From the NCBI RefSeq assembly GCF_026914305.1, contig NZ_CP113866.1, positions 2,111,501-2,175,500 of the forward strand: a DNA stretch of 64,000 bases, read 5' to 3'. Below, one piece after another: positions 63,019-64,000 of this stretch (the stretch's first letter is position 1; each line of letters opens with the position of its first letter). Source of the stretch: Caldicellulosiruptor acetigenus. GTDB lineage: Bacteria; Bacillota; Thermoanaerobacteria; Caldicellulosiruptorales; Caldicellulosiruptoraceae. A program made the translations under genes and the position numbers. The notes beneath the pieces are model-generated. The model did no database searches, was not told the DNA's origin, and saw only the letters and a list, made by a program, of their open reading frames with translations.

Positions 63019-63042
63019 ACTCTTTAATAGGTGAGAGAAAAA

Positions 63043-63831
63043 ATGAAAGATAAACTTTTAGTGGTTGATATTGGCAATACTAATATTGTGTTCGGTGTTT
63101 ACAAAGGGAAAGATTTGATGGCAAGTTACAGGATGAAGACTGACAAAGAGAAGGCTGCAGATGAGTTTGGAATACTTATGACACAGATGCTCTCCTACAG
63201 TGGTATAAATCCAGCTGAAATAATGGATGTTATCATCTCATCTGTGGTACCACCAATAATGTATTCGTTCGAAAGGGCAATACAAAAGTATTTTGGTATA
63301 AACCCTATGGTGGTGGGTCCAGGCATCAAGACGGGACTGAACATCAAAACTGAAAACCCGAAAGAAGTTGGCTCAGATAGAATTGTCAATGCTGTTGCAG
63401 TAAACGAACTTTATGGAGGCCCTGCAGTAATAATTGATTTCGGAACGGCAACAACCTTCTGTGCACTTTCAAGAAAATCAGAATATTTAGGTGGTGCAAT
63501 CGCACCAGGTATTAAAATCTCAGCAGAGGCACTTTTCTCGAATGCAAGCAGGCTTCACAGAATAGAACTTCAAAAACCGCCAAGTGTAATTGGCAAAAAC
63601 ACAGTACATGCTATGCAGTCAGGTATCCTCTATGGTTATGTTGGTCTTGTTGACTACATGGTAAACAGGATAAAAGAAGAGATGGATGAAGCAAACGCAA
63701 AGGTTATTGCAACAGGTGGTCTTGCAAGGCTTATTGCTGAAGAGTCAAAAACAATTCAGATTGTAAATCCTACCTTGACATTAGAAGGCCTCAGGATAAT
63801 ATACTATAAAAACAAACAGATGTCAGTTTAA
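63043..63831 (+). CDS. coaX: Type III pantothenate kinase
   Basis: 262 residues from the ATG at 63043, which has GGTGAGAG upstream; a GTG 12 bases earlier overlaps this site. Motifs are [14 protein letters not shown] (phosphate), [23 protein letters not shown] (adenosine/phosphate) and GGAIAPGI. It phosphorylates pantothenate, first step of CoA synthesis, needs a monovalent cation, and is not inhibited by CoA in known members. It ends the run before a strong terminator. Confidence 0.96.
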   Translation: MKDKLLVVDIGNTNIVFGVYKGKDLMASYRMKTDKEKAADEFGILMTQMLSYSGINPAEIMDVIISSVVPPIMYSFERAIQKYFGINPMVVGPGIKTGLNIKTENPKEVGSDRIVNAVAVNELYGGPAVIIDFGTATTFCALSRKSEYLGGAIAPGIKISAEALFSNASRLHRIELQKPPSVIGKNTVHAMQSGILYGYVGLVDYMVNRIKEEMDEANAKVIATGGLARLIAEESKTIQIVNPTLTLEGLRIIYYKNKQMSV

Positions 63832-63847
63832 GAAATGCTAAAATAAA

Positions 63848-63900
63848 CACGGGGCAATAAAACCTTAAAAAACAGCAGGTTTTGTTGCCCCTTCTTTTTA
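63848..63900 (+). terminator. Terminator after coaX
   Basis: Stem GGGGCAATAAAACCT...AGGTTTTGTTGCCCC followed by TTCTTTTTAT. It also overlaps the end of the convergent partial gene. Confidence 0.88.
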
Positions 63901-64000
63901 TATCTGTTTTTCAAGCCACCTGACAAAATCATAGTGAAATTCTTTTTCTGCAATAACTTCATGAAGCTTGTTTGTAAATGCTTTTTCTGACCAGCTCTTT
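63898..64000 (-). CDS. C-terminal fragment of a gene running off the window
   Basis: The minus strand is open from the window edge to a TAA at 63898-63900 and reads SWSEKAFTNKLHEVIAEKEF then HYDFVRWLEKQI. Composition is protein-like and it lies in the usual position against a shared terminator. Only 33 codons are visible, so the product cannot be named. A C-terminal part of a hydrolase is possible, but that is a guess. Confidence 0.5.
   Translation of the reverse strand, partial: KSWSEKAFTNKLHEVIAEKEFHYDFVRWLEKQI

Noticed and set aside
1-64000. CRISPR arrays and tRNA or rRNA genes
   Set aside because: No regularly spaced repeat units, no rRNA-like sequence, and no cloverleaf with a T-loop GGTTCGAATCC-type core were seen by eye; a dedicated RNA search could still find a missed small RNA.

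Overview
The window looks like chromosome of a low-GC, thermophilic, anaerobic Gram-positive (Firmicutes, Clostridia-type), most like a Caldicellulosiruptor or close relative. Pointers are the AT-rich base composition, strong purine-rich ribosome sites, a glgB-C-D-A-P glycogen operon, an oxygen-sensitive class III ribonucleotide reductase, an FMN riboswitch ahead of ribD-ribE-ribBA-ribH, LL-diaminopimelate aminotransferase and type III pantothenate kinase. The genus is an inference from gene content and was not tested by any search.

Layout. 1-3120: aspS (partial), hisS and a tandem fluoride-channel pair under a complete fluoride riboswitch. 3.2-8.1 kb: a UPF0175/DUF3368 toxin-antitoxin-like pair, a cation-efflux gene behind a probable NiCo riboswitch, a three-gene HTH / quinate-dehydrogenase-like / orphan cluster and a phosphoribosyltransferase. 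8.2-20.8 kb: an 11-gene chemosensory operon on the minus strand, from a double-tipped soluble receptor through cheW, cheB, cheA, a HEAT-repeat gene, cheR, cheY, an Hpt-CheW protein, a small membrane MCP-like protein and a receiver to a PAS-GGDEF-EAL protein. 20.9-29.7 kb: a cyclase-family hydrolase, proS, an MscS / class-I amidotransferase / ANTAR / HD-GYP run, and lacI-xylB. 29.8-33.5 kb: riboflavin operon, followed directly by a decaying IS1182-family element. 35.4-40.8 kb: a LysM cell-wall protein, a REC-PAS-GGDEF protein, a decayed HD-GYP fragment, a small HD-GYP protein and radC. 41.1-49.3 kb: glycogen operon. 49.5-58.1 kb: secreted orphans, a GDSL hydrolase, glucokinase, and a mobile-element-rich accessory patch with an ISL3 relic and an IS1634-family element flanked by a 35-bp direct repeat. 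58.1-64 kb: nrdD with NrdR boxes, an iron-sulfur membrane protein, dapL, a UPF0145 gene, coaX and a gene fragment.

The most unusual system is the chemosensory operon. Its CheA has no phosphorylatable Hpt (P1) domain. The only Hpt domain in the operon sits on a separate protein fused to a CheW domain, so the kinase appears to be split into two polypeptides that must phosphorylate in trans. The operon carries no flagellar gene or CheC/CheD/CheX phosphatase. It ends with a receiver and an EAL protein whose phosphodiesterase motifs look intact, so cyclic di-GMP is a plausible output. The leader has a 23-nt homopolymer and a palindrome over the promoter. Several further cyclic-di-GMP proteins lie elsewhere in the window: two HD-GYP proteins, one decayed HD-GYP-associated fragment and one GGDEF protein.
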